Shown: in pieces, positions 51,721 through 60,816 of the stretch
Layout of the letters: every line of letters starts with the position of its first letter
Numbering within the stretch: the first letter of the stretch is position 1
Origin: Terriglobus roseus
Lineage (GTDB): Bacteria > Acidobacteriota > Terriglobia > Terriglobales > Acidobacteriaceae
Direction: 5' to 3'
NCBI RefSeq assembly: GCF_900105625.1
Contig: NZ_FNSD01000001.1
Coordinates: forward strand, 1,488,001-1,552,000
DNA length: 64,000 bases
The notes under the pieces: generated by a model
Seen by the model: the letters and a program-made list of their open reading frames with translations, nothing else
The model's database searches: none
Told to the model about the DNA's origin: nothing
Position numbers and translations under genes: made by a program

Positions 51721-52071
51721 ATGACTGAATCCAAACTGGATCTTCTACAAGGGACCCTCGATCTGATGGTGCTCAAGACACTCAGCACCATGGGTGCGCA
51801 GCACGGCTATGGGATCGCGCGCCGCATCGAGCAGGTGTCAAACAACGAGGTCTTGCTCAACCAGGGAACCATTTATGCGTCGTTGATCCGTCTGCAGCAA
51901 CGGGGCTGGATTGACGCTTCCTGGGGTACATCGGACAACAATCGCAAGGCGAAGTTCTACACGATCACCCGGACAGGACAGAAGAAGCTCGAGACAGATA
52001 CGGAATACTGGCTGCGTGTCTCGAACCTGATCACACGTGTTCTCGCGATCACACCGGATGGAGGCAAATAA
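51721..52071 (+). CDS. PadR-family transcriptional regulator
   Basis: 116 residues of the short PadR type: LDLLQGTLDLMVLKTLSTMG, HGYGIARRIEQVSNNEVLLN, QGTIYASLIRLQQRGWIDAS, KAKFYTITRTGQKKLETDTE. A winged-helix dimer that usually represses a neighbouring transporter. The ATG at 51721 has AAGGA upstream. Its stop overlaps the start of the ADOP permease (TAATG at 52069-52073), so regulator and target are translationally coupled, the arrangement seen in many acidobacterial paralogues. Confidence 0.92.
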   Translation: MTESKLDLLQGTLDLMVLKTLSTMGAQHGYGIARRIEQVSNNEVLLNQGTIYASLIRLQQRGWIDASWGTSDNNRKAKFYTITRTGQKKLETDTEYWLRVSNLITRVLAITPDGGK

Positions 52072-54716
52072 TGTCTCCACGCCTGCTGCTTGCCCGCCTG
52101 CTTGCCTTCTTCCAGAAAGCCAGACTTGATGCCGAGCTTGAGGGTGAGATCGCCGTTCATCTCGACATGGCTATCGAGGACAATCTGAGGCTGGGCCTGT
52201 CGCCACAGGAAGCCCGCCGGCAGGCCTTGATTCGTTTTGGCGGCACACAGCAGATCCGTGAGGAGCATCGCGGGGTGCGTGGTCTACCCTGGCTCGATGT
52301 CCTCCTCCAGGACCTGAGATATGGCTTTCGCACCCTTCGCCGCGATACGTCATTTTCGATCATCGCGGTATTGATCCTCGCTCTCGGGATAGGCGCAAAC
52401 ATCGTGGTGTTTTCCGTCGTCAACACCATCCTGCTGCGGCCTTTGCCGTTTCCCCAGGCAGACCGGCTTGTGCGTATTACCCCCAAAGCATCGAAATGCG
52501 GCGCGTCCTGCGCCACTTATTCGACGGATGCGGTCCAGGAGTTCCAGACACGCAACAAATCCTTCGCGGATGTGACTGGCTACGACGCCTTCACCTCGCC
52601 GGGGAATTGGAAGCTGACAGCCTCCGGCAGTCCTCTTCCCGTCACCGAGATCGACGTGATGGATAACTTCTTCCGCACGCTTGGAGTACAGCCGCAGATG
52701 GGCCGACTGACGTTCACGGCAGAGGAATCGCGCCCGGGAGGTCCCCCGGTGGCGATCCTCAGCCATGCCTTCTGGCAGCGGCAACTCAACGGCGACCGGA
52801 ATATCGTGGGGCAGGCGATCTCGTTCGGCAACACGCCCACCACCATCATTGGCGTGCTGCCCGAGACATTTGATTTTGGGGCTATCTACTCGCCGGGTTC
52901 CACGATGGACATCTTCACGCCCTATGTTTACGACCGCGTCCGCGAGTATGGAAATATGCTCTCGCTGATGGGGCGTCTGAAGCCAGGCGTGTCGATCGCG
53001 CAGGCGCAGAGTGAGGCCAGCATGCTCTTCCCGGACCTTGACGGCAGCGTCAAGCGAGGGTGGAAGGGCCACTACACGGCGGAGCTCACCGATCTGAAGG
53101 AGTTTGTCGCTGGAAGTCTGCGCCGTTCTCTTGTTGTCCTGTGGTGTGCGGTGGGGCTGATTCTTCTAATTGCCTGCGTCAATCTTTCAAACCTGCTCTT
53201 TGCCCGCGCCGCTGCCCGCTCCAGAGAGTTTGCCCTGCGATCGGCGCTGGGTGCGGCGCGCGGCCGCATCGTGCGCCAGCTTGTGACGGAATCTCTACTG
53301 CTCTCGGCAGCGGGTGCAATCCTCGGCATGGGTATCGCGCTGGCTGCCGTGCTGTATCTCGCGCATCAGGGCTCCATCGCGCTCCCACTCCTCACAAGCG
53401 TTCGGATCGATAAGACTGCCATTGCCTGGACGATCCTGATCGCAGTCATCGCGGGCCTTCTTCTCGGAGTTGGGCCCGGTCTCCGCATCTCAAGCGGTAA
53501 CTTGCAGCAGGTGATGAAGGAGTCAGCGAACAGCACGACGGGTAGCAAAGGTACGGAGCTGCTGCGGACCGCACTTGTCATTTCGCAGATCGCACTGGCC
53601 TGCATTCTGCTGGTCGCTGCGGGCCTGCTGCTGCGCAGTTTTTTGAGGGTGCTCGACGTCGATCTTGGTTTTCAGCCGGCGCACTCTTCTGCAATCGCAC
53701 TCGACTACGAAGACAGGGGTGACGCCGCGCGGCGTGCCGTGTTTGACCGCGAAGTGCTCCGTCAGATCAAAGCGATTCCGGGTGTGCAGACGGCGGCGAT
53801 CACAGACTCGCTTCCCATGTCACGCAATCGCTCGTGGGGCATCTCAGCCAAGGGCAAGCATTATGAGCCAGACGAGCTCCCGGGGACGTTCGTCTACGTT
53901 GTCTCGCCTGGTTATCTGCAAGCGATCGGCATGCGCCTGACGAAGGGTCGGGACATTTCGTGGGACGATGTCGATCCCAAACAGGCAGTGGTCATCGTGA
54001 ATGAAACGGTCGCTCGTTATCTCTGGCCCAACGAGGATCCAATCGACCGCATTGCACTGGTGGGAGGCTCTGAAGCTCGCGTCATCGGTGTGATTGCAGA
54101 TGTGCGCGAGACTGCCGCCGAGTCGAAAGCTGGATGGCAGATGTATGTCTCCGCTGCTGCCCCGCAGTTTGGCCCATCCGACTCGCAACTGATCCTACGT
54201 TCCACTCTGCCAGTAGAGACGCTGCAACCAGCCGTTTTAGGTACGCTGCGCAGGATCAATCCTGGCCAGCCGACGGCAGACCTGAGACCGATCCAGTTGC
54301 TGGTGGATCGAGCCTCTTCACCAAGACGGTTCTTCGTCTACCTGGTGGCGATCTTCGCTGCGCTGGGACTTGTTCTTGCCGCTTTAGGGATTTACGGCGT
54401 CATCTCCTATTCCGTCACGCAGCGTACGCAGGAGATCGGCATCCGCATGGCGCTTGGCGCGACACGGCGAGACGTACAGATGGGGATTGTCTCGAAGACC
54501 TTGCGACTTGCAGCGCTCGGCATTGCCATCGGCATCGTGGCCTCTCTTGCGATCTCCTCCTTCATCGCGTCGCTCCTCTTTGGGACCACGCCGACGGATC
54601 CCGCGACTTTCACCACTATCTGCCTGCTCCTTGCGGGCGTCGCTCTGGCAGCCGGCTACATTCCGGCGAGACGCGCCTCGCGCATTGATCCGATGGTTGC
54701 GCTGCGTAATACTTAA
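52071..54716 (+). CDS. ADOP-type ABC permease (MacB/FtsX-like, duplicated permease)
   Basis: 881 residues. An N-terminal helical domain (LDAELEGEIAVHLDMAIEDN, LGLSPQEARRQALIRFGG) typical of Acidobacterial Duplicated Orphan Permeases precedes two MacB_PCD/FtsX units: first helix SIIAVLILALGIGANIVVFS and periplasmic domain, three helices (LVVLWCAVGLILLIACVNLS, SRSREFALRSALGAARGRIV), then a second periplasmic domain and a C-terminal triplet (QEIGIRMALGATRRDV). No ATPase gene is adjacent, as is usual for this orphan class. Substrate unknown. Confidence 0.92.
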   Translation: MSPRLLLARLLAFFQKARLDAELEGEIAVHLDMAIEDNLRLGLSPQEARRQALIRFGGTQQIREEHRGVRGLPWLDVLLQDLRYGFRTLRRDTSFSIIAVLILALGIGANIVVFSVVNTILLRPLPFPQADRLVRITPKASKCGASCATYSTDAVQEFQTRNKSFADVTGYDAFTSPGNWKLTASGSPLPVTEIDVMDNFFRTLGVQPQMGRLTFTAEESRPGGPPVAILSHAFWQRQLNGDRNIVGQAISFGNTPTTIIGVLPETFDFGAIYSPGSTMDIFTPYVYDRVREYGNMLSLMGRLKPGVSIAQAQSEASMLFPDLDGSVKRGWKGHYTAELTDLKEFVAGSLRRSLVVLWCAVGLILLIACVNLSNLLFARAAARSREFALRSALGAARGRIVRQLVTESLLLSAAGAILGMGIALAAVLYLAHQGSIALPLLTSVRIDKTAIAWTILIAVIAGLLLGVGPGLRISSGNLQQVMKESANSTTGSKGTELLRTALVISQIALACILLVAAGLLLRSFLRVLDVDLGFQPAHSSAIALDYEDRGDAARRAVFDREVLRQIKAIPGVQTAAITDSLPMSRNRSWGISAKGKHYEPDELPGTFVYVVSPGYLQAIGMRLTKGRDISWDDVDPKQAVVIVNETVARYLWPNEDPIDRIALVGGSEARVIGVIADVRETAAESKAGWQMYVSAAAPQFGPSDSQLILRSTLPVETLQPAVLGTLRRINPGQPTADLRPIQLLVDRASSPRRFFVYLVAIFAALGLVLAALGIYGVISYSVTQRTQEIGIRMALGATRRDVQMGIVSKTLRLAALGIAIGIVASLAISSFIASLLFGTTPTDPATFTTICLLLAGVALAAGYIPARRASRIDPMVALRNT

Positions 54717-54869
54717 TGGGAACGAGTCTTGGGTCGAGATCAACTGCCAGCGGTTGCCATCATCTCCGGGAAGGGCTTCCACGACTGCCAAGAATCGGCT
54801 ATCATAAGTTGTTCGCCCGGCCTGCGGTTTCGTGGAGCATGAGGCATTCGGGGTGGGAACCCTGAATAC

Positions 54870-54945
54870 AGGGGCGTAAGCTCAACGGTTAAACTGTCGG
54901 TCTCCAAAACCGAACTTCTCGGTTCGAATCCGAGCGCCCCTGCCA
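54870..54945 (+). tRNA. tRNA-Trp (CCA)
   Basis: Acceptor AGGGGCG with CGCCCCT, D-arm GCTCAACGGTTAAACT, anticodon stem TCGGT/ACCGA around CTCCAAA (anticodon CCA), T-arm CTCGGTTCGAATCCGAG. 3' CCA is encoded (54943-54945). It sits before secE as in many bacteria. Confidence 0.96.
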
Positions 54946-55053
54946 GTTCCAAGCAGCACAACGAAGCGATATGCCGAAGGCATGTCGCGGCGTGTTTGAA
55001 GTAGAAAGCACTACCCGCAGCACAGAAGTAGCGAGAAGAGTTGAGGCAGGGGC

Positions 55054-55308
55054 ATGGCGAAGGCAATCGCAGTAGCAGATGAGACCGGTGTGGATCGCGC
55101 ACGGGGTCAGTGGGACAAGCTGACCGGATTCCTGGGCGATGTTCGCAGCGAGATGCGCAAGGTATCGACGCCCTCCACTGCGGAGACGCGCACGACGACT
55201 GCCGTTGTCATCATCACGGTCTTCGCGTTCGCAGCATACTTCTGGGCTGTCGACTACGGCATCAACCACACGCTGAACGCCCTCATCACCAAGCTGACTC
55301 AGCGCTAG
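55054..55308 (+). CDS. secE: Preprotein translocase subunit SecE
   Basis: 84 residues: a short basic/amphipathic helix (KLTGFLGDVRSEMRKVSTPS) and a single membrane helix (VVIITVFAFAAYFWAVDYG). RSEMRKVSTPS is the conserved SecE cytoplasmic hinge. It stabilises SecY in the translocon. The ATG at 55054 follows GAGGCAGGGGC. It lies upstream of nusG, its usual neighbour. Confidence 0.93.
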   Translation: MAKAIAVADETGVDRARGQWDKLTGFLGDVRSEMRKVSTPSTAETRTTTAVVIITVFAFAAYFWAVDYGINHTLNALITKLTQR

Positions 55309-55372
55309 GGACCAAAAGTTTTCGCCGCACTGCGGCATAGCAGGACGATTTCGTCAGGCAAAGAAGGTAAAG

Positions 55373-56026
55373 ATGTCCGAAGAAGTGTTGTTGCCGGAAG
55401 GCGCAAAGGCCGTGGAAGAAGAGCAGATCGCATCCGAGCATGGTGCCGAAGCCGAGGTAGTGGAAGCTGCCGGCGAGCCCGCTCCGGAGAGCAACCTGAA
55501 GTGGTACATCATCCACGCCTACAGCGGCTTTGAGCGCAAGGTGAAGGAATCTCTTGAGAGCCGCATCCGAGCTTTCGGACTTGAGCACAAGATTGGTCGC
55601 ATCGAGATTCCGGTTGAACCGGTGACGGAAGTCCGTAACGGGAAGAAGTACACCATCGACCGCGTCTTCCTGCCAGGCTATGTCTTTGTCGAGATGGATC
55701 TGGACAACGATCTGTGGCACCTGGTGAAGAACACGCCCCGCGTTACGGGTTTCCTTCAGACCGGTGACACCCCCAATGCCCTGAGCGAAGCCGAAGTGAA
55801 CAGCATGCTGAACCGTGCTGATGTCACGAAGGACAAGCCGAAGCTCAAGGTCAAGTTTGAGAAGGGCGAGCAGGTCCGCATTACCGAGGGACCGTTCGCA
55901 AACTTCAACGGTGCAGTGGACGATGTAAACGAAGACAAGCAGACCCTGAAGGTCATGGTCAGCATCTTCGGACGTCCGACGCCGACCGAAGTCGAATTTC
56001 AACAGGTGGAGAAGCACGTCGAGTAG
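55373..56026 (+). CDS. nusG: Transcription termination/antitermination protein NusG
   Basis: 217 residues. An acidic N-terminal extension of about 35 residues precedes the NGN domain (WYIIHAYSGFERKVKESLES, IEIPVEPVTEVRNGKKY, FLPGYVFVEMDLD, TPRVTGFLQTG) and a C-terminal KOW domain (FEKGEQVRITEGPFANFNGA, FGRPTPTEVEFQQVEK). It binds RNA polymerase and links it to Rho or the ribosome. The ATG at 55373 has AAGGTAAAG upstream. Confidence 0.96.
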   Translation: MSEEVLLPEGAKAVEEEQIASEHGAEAEVVEAAGEPAPESNLKWYIIHAYSGFERKVKESLESRIRAFGLEHKIGRIEIPVEPVTEVRNGKKYTIDRVFLPGYVFVEMDLDNDLWHLVKNTPRVTGFLQTGDTPNALSEAEVNSMLNRADVTKDKPKLKVKFEKGEQVRITEGPFANFNGAVDDVNEDKQTLKVMVSIFGRPTPTEVEFQQVEKHVE

Positions 56027-56143
56027 CGGAAACTACCCGGCAGATCTTTCGAAAGAAAGCGTGGCTTCAACAATACGTATTACCCGTCGTGAACAGGTGG
56101 CTTCTACCCTTGCCGCGACCAAAACACTACGAGGGATAGACAC

Positions 56144-56578
56144 ATGGCACCGAAGAAAGTAACTGGATACGTCAAGCTGCAGGTGATGGCCGCCAAGGCA
56201 ACACCTGCACCGCCCATCGGCCCCGCGCTCGGTCAGGCGCAGGTCAACATCATGGAGTTCTGCAAGCAGTTCAACGACCGCACGAAGGACCCGGCAATGG
56301 CCGGTCTGACGATCCCGGTTGTGATCACTGTTTATGCAGACCGTACCTTCACCTTCGTCACCAAGACGCCTCCGGCTCCTGTGCTCCTGCTGAAGGCAGC
56401 CGGCGTGGCCAAGGGTTCGGGCACACCGAACAAGACCAAGGTTGGTTCCGTGACGGAAGCTCAGATTCGCGAGATCGCAACGCAGAAGATGCCCGACCTG
56501 AATGCAGCTTCGGTTGAAGCCGCCATGAAGAGCATCCGCGGCACCGCCCGCTCCATGGGCCTCGACGTCACCGCGTAA
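56144..56578 (+). CDS. rplK: 50S ribosomal protein L11
   Basis: 144 residues, full length. [55 protein letters not shown] and [12 protein letters not shown] are all canonical. It binds 23S rRNA at the GTPase centre. In most bacteria rplA, rplJ, rplL and rpoBC follow; here a terminator and a convergent gene come next, so rplA is elsewhere. Confidence 0.98.
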   Translation: MAPKKVTGYVKLQVMAAKATPAPPIGPALGQAQVNIMEFCKQFNDRTKDPAMAGLTIPVVITVYADRTFTFVTKTPPAPVLLLKAAGVAKGSGTPNKTKVGSVTEAQIREIATQKMPDLNAASVEAAMKSIRGTARSMGLDVTA

Positions 56579-56601
56579 GAATCTGCTTTTTCGAGGACGC
56601 A

Positions 56602-56636
56602 GGGCGCGGAGATCATCTCCGCGCCCTTTCTCTTTT
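56602..56636. terminator. Strong terminator after rplK, possibly bidirectional
   Basis: An 11-bp stem, gggcgcggaga/tctccgcgccc, with loop tca and a following tttctctttt. It lies between convergent rplK and the M20 gene. On the minus strand the bases after the stem are not T-rich, so it serves rplK best. Confidence 0.88.
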
Positions 56637-56645
56637 CGCCAGACG

Positions 56646-57974
56646 TTACTGCAGCAGGGAAACCGCCACCGCCGTCATCGCTACAACGCCTGTCTCAATT
56701 GCCGGTCTATAGTCAGGCGCGAATAGCGGCGAGTGGATGTCCGGCATCGCCTTCCCTGCCTTCACCGCGTTTGCCAGCGCCACAGGATCGCCCGCACCCA
56801 GGCGGAAGAATGTCATCGGGATCTTGTACCCATCCGTCAGGTAGCCCACATCTTCACTTCCCATGACCGCCGCCTGCGGCAGCACCTTGTCTGCACCCAG
56901 CGCAGCCGCCGCAGCCTTCCGCACACGCTCCGTCAGAGCAGCATCATTCACCGTCGCTTCGGTCGCCTCCGGGTGCGTGATGGTGGGCATCTTGTCTGCA
57001 GGCAGACCGTAAGCCACCGCCACGGCGTTCGCCGCATTGCGAATGCCCTCCAGCAACTTCTGCCGAGTGGCTTCGTCATAACTCCGAATCGTCAGGCCCA
57101 GCGTGGCCTCTGGCGGAATGATATTGTTCTTCGTGCCCGCATGAAACGTACCCACCGTGATCACACCCGGAGACTGCGGTGAGATCTGGCGGCTCACCAC
57201 TCCCTGCACCAGGTCGATAAACTCGGCGCCCATGTAGATCGGGTCCTTCGAGTTCTGGGGCTGAGAGCCATGCGCTCCCGCTCCGTGGAAGACGATCGTC
57301 ACGGAGTCGGCGCTCGCCATCATCGGGCCCGAGCTGATGCCCACCGACCCCGCAGGAATGTTCCCGAAATCATGCATGCCGACCACGTAGTTCGGTCGTG
57401 GAAAGCGTGTGTACAGGCCGTCGTCCATCATCGCCTTCGCGCCCTGGATGACCTCTTCCGCCGGCTGAGCCACCATCATCACCGTGCCGTGCCAGTCTTT
57501 CCTGTGCTGCGCCAGTTCCGTGGCAACACCCAGGAAAGCGGACATATGAACGTCATGCCCGCAGGCGTGCATCACGCCCACATCATCACCCTGTGGAGTT
57601 CTCCCGCGAACCTTGCTGGCATAGGTCAACCCCGTCTCTTCCGTCACCGGCAACGCGTCCATATCGGTACGAATCAGGACGGTTGGGCCCACGCCATTCT
57701 TTAGCAGGCCGACGACTCCAAAGGCGCTCACGCCATCCGCATACTTGCCGACATGATCGGTAACGTCAAAGCCCAGGCGCTTCAACTCGCTTGCTATAAA
57801 CGCAGAAGTCTTCTGTTCCTGTCGTGACAACTCGGGCGCGGCATGCAGCGCAAGGTAGGTCTTCTCGAGCGCAGGCATCTGCGCATCCACCTCATGGTGC
57901 AGCGTATCAGGAGAAATCTGTGCCATCGCGGGCGAGGCCACCGCGGCAAGCAGGACAAGCGAAGGGAGTCTCAT
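56646..57974 (-). CDS. Exported M20-family amidohydrolase/peptidase
   Basis: 442 residues with a signal peptide (MRLPSLVLLAAVASPAMAQ). Metal-site landmarks of the M20D amidohydrolases: VLIRTDMDALPVTEETGL, GVMHACGHDVHMSAFLG, VAQPAEEVIQGAKAMMDD and the lid-domain GAGAHGSQPQNSKDPIYMGA, then SEDVGYL. Relatives cleave N-acyl or hippurate-type amides, or remove amino acids from auxin-like conjugates. The substrate is not known; periplasmic location is inferred from the signal peptide. Confidence 0.92.
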   Translation of the reverse strand: MRLPSLVLLAAVASPAMAQISPDTLHHEVDAQMPALEKTYLALHAAPELSRQEQKTSAFIASELKRLGFDVTDHVGKYADGVSAFGVVGLLKNGVGPTVLIRTDMDALPVTEETGLTYASKVRGRTPQGDDVGVMHACGHDVHMSAFLGVATELAQHRKDWHGTVMMVAQPAEEVIQGAKAMMDDGLYTRFPRPNYVVGMHDFGNIPAGSVGISSGPMMASADSVTIVFHGAGAHGSQPQNSKDPIYMGAEFIDLVQGVVSRQISPQSPGVITVGTFHAGTKNNIIPPEATLGLTIRSYDEATRQKLLEGIRNAANAVAVAYGLPADKMPTITHPEATEATVNDAALTERVRKAAAAALGADKVLPQAAVMGSEDVGYLTDGYKIPMTFFRLGAGDPVALANAVKAGKAMPDIHSPLFAPDYRPAIETGVVAMTAVAVSLLQ

Positions 57975-58024
57975 GGCGCGAGTATATGCGACAAGGACTC
58001 GACCTTCGCGGCCCGCTTCGAGGG

Positions 58025-58216
58025 CTAGACTGCGCTGGGCAGCGACTTCTGTGCCGGCATCAGCGCCAGCTTGAGCTCATCCGCCAGTGTACCGAGCGGG
58101 TTGTTGATCGTCTTCTTCACGATGGTCATCAACGACTCACCCCGCTTCTGCATCAGGTAAGCCGCCGTTACGCCCGCAACCAGCGTGGCGAGAAATACAA
58201 AGCGCTGAATCTTCAT
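58025..58216 (-). CDS. Small single-helix membrane protein, unknown
   Basis: 63 residues: one N-terminal helix (FVFLATLVAGVTAAYLM) then an amphipathic stretch (MTIVKKTINNPLGTLADELK). No family is recognised. The ATG at 58216 is preceded by CTGGAGGAACAGACCG, an excellent ribosome site, which makes it a credible gene in spite of its size. It lies between the M20 gene and the S4 gene, all on the same strand. Confidence 0.7.
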   Translation of the reverse strand: MKIQRFVFLATLVAGVTAAYLMQKRGESLMTIVKKTINNPLGTLADELKLALMPAQKSLPSAV

Positions 58217-58302
58217 CGGTCTGTTCCTCCAGGTCCGTCCCCTGTGTGGACGCCGCGTATCCGGCATGGGTTGGATTACCGGCCACATTCGGCACGGATC
58301 GA

Positions 58303-58680
58303 CTAGCGGCCGCGCAGACGGTTGATGTCTCGCCTGTCGCGCTTTGACGGCCGACCTGCCGTATCCACATCAGCCCAGGGGCTGTTCTTGCGCAGTTCCT
58401 CTTCCTTCTTCCGAGCGGCCGTGCTGGCCTCGGTCTCGCGATAGAGCGTCTGCGCAACGGCAGCGGGCCCTCGCACATCACTCAGTGCCAGCACGTCGAC
58501 GACGTACGTTCCGCTGTCGTTCGTGAGTGTGACGGCGTCTCCCACCTTCACATCGCGCGAGGGCTTCGCAGGCAGGTCCCGCAGCTTTACCCGGCCCAGT
58601 TCACACGCCTTCACGGCCAGCGCGCGTGTCTTATAGAAGCGCGAGGCCCACAGCCATTTATCGATTCGGACAGCATCCAT
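58303..58680 (-). CDS. S4-domain RNA-binding protein, Hsp15 (HslR)-like
   Basis: 125 residues. N-terminal S4 domain: MDAVRIDKWLWASRFYKTRA, KACELGRVKLRDLPAKPSRD, VKVGDAVTL. The C-terminal half is basic and charged (ARKKEEELRKNSPWADV, RPSKRDRRDINRLRGR). This matches Hsp15, which binds stalled 50S subunits carrying nascent chains. Divergent from the symporter gene, with 56 bases between. Confidence 0.9.
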   Translation of the reverse strand: MDAVRIDKWLWASRFYKTRALAVKACELGRVKLRDLPAKPSRDVKVGDAVTLTNDSGTYVVDVLALSDVRGPAAVAQTLYRETEASTAARKKEEELRKNSPWADVDTAGRPSKRDRRDINRLRGR

Positions 58681-58736
58681 CGTGCTCGATCATACTGCTC
58701 GGATTCCCTGCCCTGCTACCATCGCTTCATCCTTGC

Positions 58737-60245
58737 ATGAGCACCTACCCCGTAGCCTTTGCCGTCTTCTGCGCAGCGTTTGCGCTGGTCACGATTGCCG
58801 GATTTCTCGCAGCACGCTGGCGACGCCCGACAGGCGGCATGCATTCGCTTGAGGAATGGGGGTTAGGTGGCCGTAGCTTCGGCACGGTCATCACCTGGTT
58901 CCTGCTGGGCGGCGATGTGTATACGGCATACACCGTGATCGCGGTGCCTGCAGCGCTTTACGGCGCGGGCGCCATGGGCTTCTTCGCCGTGCCGTACACC
59001 ATTCTGATTTACCCCTACATGATGGTTGTTCTGCCGCGCCTCTGGAAGACCTGCCACAGGCACGGCTACGTTACCTTTGCTGACCTGGCGCGCGGTCGCT
59101 TCGGATTTCGACCGCTTACTGTCGCGATCGCTTTGACCGGCATCTTGGCATTGATGCCCTACATTGCTCTGCAGCTTGTCGGCATGAAGGTCGCGCTCGC
59201 CGCCATGGGCCTCGAGGGCGAGTGGCCGTTGATCATCGCCTTCGTCATCCTGGCGGTCTATACCTACTCCGCAGGGCTGCGGGCACCGGCGATCATCGCC
59301 GTCATCAAAGACCTGATGCTTTACATCATGGTCTTCGCCGCGATCATCCTTCTGCCCGCGAAACTTGGCGGATTCGCGCATGTCTTTGCCATCGCGAAAG
59401 CAGCATTGCCAACCCACACGCCGGCGGGCTCCACGCTGCTGAAGGCCGGGCAGTCGCTGCCCTACGCCACGCTCGCCATCGGCTCTGCTCTGGCACTGAT
59501 TCTGTACCCGCACACGGCGACGGCAACGCTGTCCTCATCGGGTCCGCAGACTCTTCGACGCAACGCTGCTCTGCTGCCCGCATACACGTTGATGCTGGGC
59601 CTGCTGGCCCTGCTGGGCTACGTGGCAATCGCTGCGGGGGTGGTATCGCCGGATAAGTCTGAAGTGATTCCGCTGCTCTTCCTGAAGATGTTTCCGGAGT
59701 GGTTCGCAGGCTTCTGCCTGGCCGCCGTTGCGGTCGGTGCGCTGGTCCCCGCGGCCATCATGAGCATCGCTGCGGCCAACCTGTTCACACGCAATCTGTG
59801 GGGCGAATTCGTACGCACGCCGCTGACTCCCGCCAAGGAAGCAGCACAAGCGAAGATCGTCTCGCTGGTGGTGAAGTTCGGCGCACTTGCCTTCGTGCTG
59901 GAGACACCGGGATCGTACGCCATCGAGATGCAACTGCTCGGCGGCATCTGGATCACACAGCTCTTCCCTGCGGTCGTCTGCGGTGCGTTCCTGCGTCGCC
60001 GACTGCACCCATGGGCGGTATTCACCGGATGGGCCGCGGGCATGATCTGCGGGTCAGCTATGGCCATTGCGCTGGAGTTCAAGGGTTCCGGCGTCTACCC
60101 GATGCATGTCTTCGGACAGACCTGGGCAATGTACGCGGCGATTCCGGCACTGCTGCTGAACCTGCTTTGCAGCTTCGGGCTGTCACCCGTCTTTGAGTCA
60201 ATCCGCGCCTTCCCGGAGCACATCGAGTCGGTCATCGCCATCTAG
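58737..60245 (+). CDS. Sodium:solute symporter family (SSF) transporter
   Basis: 502 residues with thirteen or so membrane segments. SSF signatures are LEEWGLGGRSFGTVITWFLLGGDVY-like start (GGRSFGTVITWFLLGGD), AYTVIAVPAALYGAGAM, TFADLARGRFGFRP and AVAVGALVPAAIMSIAAANL. The substrate could be an amino acid, acid or sugar; it is not identifiable. The ATG at 58737 is chosen because the first helix follows at once; the frame upstream overlaps the divergent S4 gene. It ends overlapping the next minus-strand gene by four bases. Confidence 0.9.
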   Translation: MSTYPVAFAVFCAAFALVTIAGFLAARWRRPTGGMHSLEEWGLGGRSFGTVITWFLLGGDVYTAYTVIAVPAALYGAGAMGFFAVPYTILIYPYMMVVLPRLWKTCHRHGYVTFADLARGRFGFRPLTVAIALTGILALMPYIALQLVGMKVALAAMGLEGEWPLIIAFVILAVYTYSAGLRAPAIIAVIKDLMLYIMVFAAIILLPAKLGGFAHVFAIAKAALPTHTPAGSTLLKAGQSLPYATLAIGSALALILYPHTATATLSSSGPQTLRRNAALLPAYTLMLGLLALLGYVAIAAGVVSPDKSEVIPLLFLKMFPEWFAGFCLAAVAVGALVPAAIMSIAAANLFTRNLWGEFVRTPLTPAKEAAQAKIVSLVVKFGALAFVLETPGSYAIEMQLLGGIWITQLFPAVVCGAFLRRRLHPWAVFTGWAAGMICGSAMAIALEFKGSGVYPMHVFGQTWAMYAAIPALLLNLLCSFGLSPVFESIRAFPEHIESVIAI

Positions 60246-60796
60246 GGTAGAGCCGGAGACTTGGCACGCACCATGCGATAGAGATGCCGGAAGGCATAGG
60301 GCTCGGTTGATCCCGTGGGTCGGACCTCTTCCAGAATCTCGAGCAGGTTGCGCCTGACCGTCATCGTCAGATGAATCTCAGCCGGCTTACCGCTATCCGT
60401 ACCGCTGCCAACCATTTGCAACGTGCCACGACCGGCCTTTAGCCCTTCGAAGCCATCGACGCGGAATACCTGCGCTGGCTTTCCGTTCGATGCCTCGCTG
60501 AAGGATCGCTTCGTTGTATCGAAGAGGACATTGTCGTCCTCCTGCACAGTCTTCGTCGGACCATCGTCGTAGATATAGTGCCAGCTCAGCGCGGTATCCC
60601 CGGAGATGGTAAGCCACGTGGGAAGGTCGACACGCTTTGTCGATCCCACAGGCTCGCTGTAGTCGCGATACTCCAGCACGCCAACCCAACTCCCACGCAG
60701 AGCCGCAGCCAACTCAGAGAGTGGCTGCGGCGAAACGGCAGGTTGCGACTGAAGCGATGAGACCGAGAGAGCGGCAGACAATAACATGGCGCGCAT
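60242..60796 (-). CDS. Exported conserved hypothetical protein
   Basis: 184 residues with a signal peptide (MRAMLLSAALSVSSLQSQ). The mature part begins LAAALRGSWVGVLEYRDYSE and continues as a beta-rich, lipocalin-like sequence (LPTWLTISGDTALSWHYIYD, SEIHLTMTVRRNLLEILEEV-type segments). Function unknown. Convergent with the symporter gene; 20 bases separate its start from the end of the upstream MCE gene, so they may be an operon. Confidence 0.72.
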   Translation of the reverse strand: MRAMLLSAALSVSSLQSQPAVSPQPLSELAAALRGSWVGVLEYRDYSEPVGSTKRVDLPTWLTISGDTALSWHYIYDDGPTKTVQEDDNVLFDTTKRSFSEASNGKPAQVFRVDGFEGLKAGRGTLQMVGSGTDSGKPAEIHLTMTVRRNLLEILEEVRPTGSTEPYAFRHLYRMVRAKSPALP

Positions 60797-60816
60797 ACGG
60801 CGATCCTACGCCGCGT

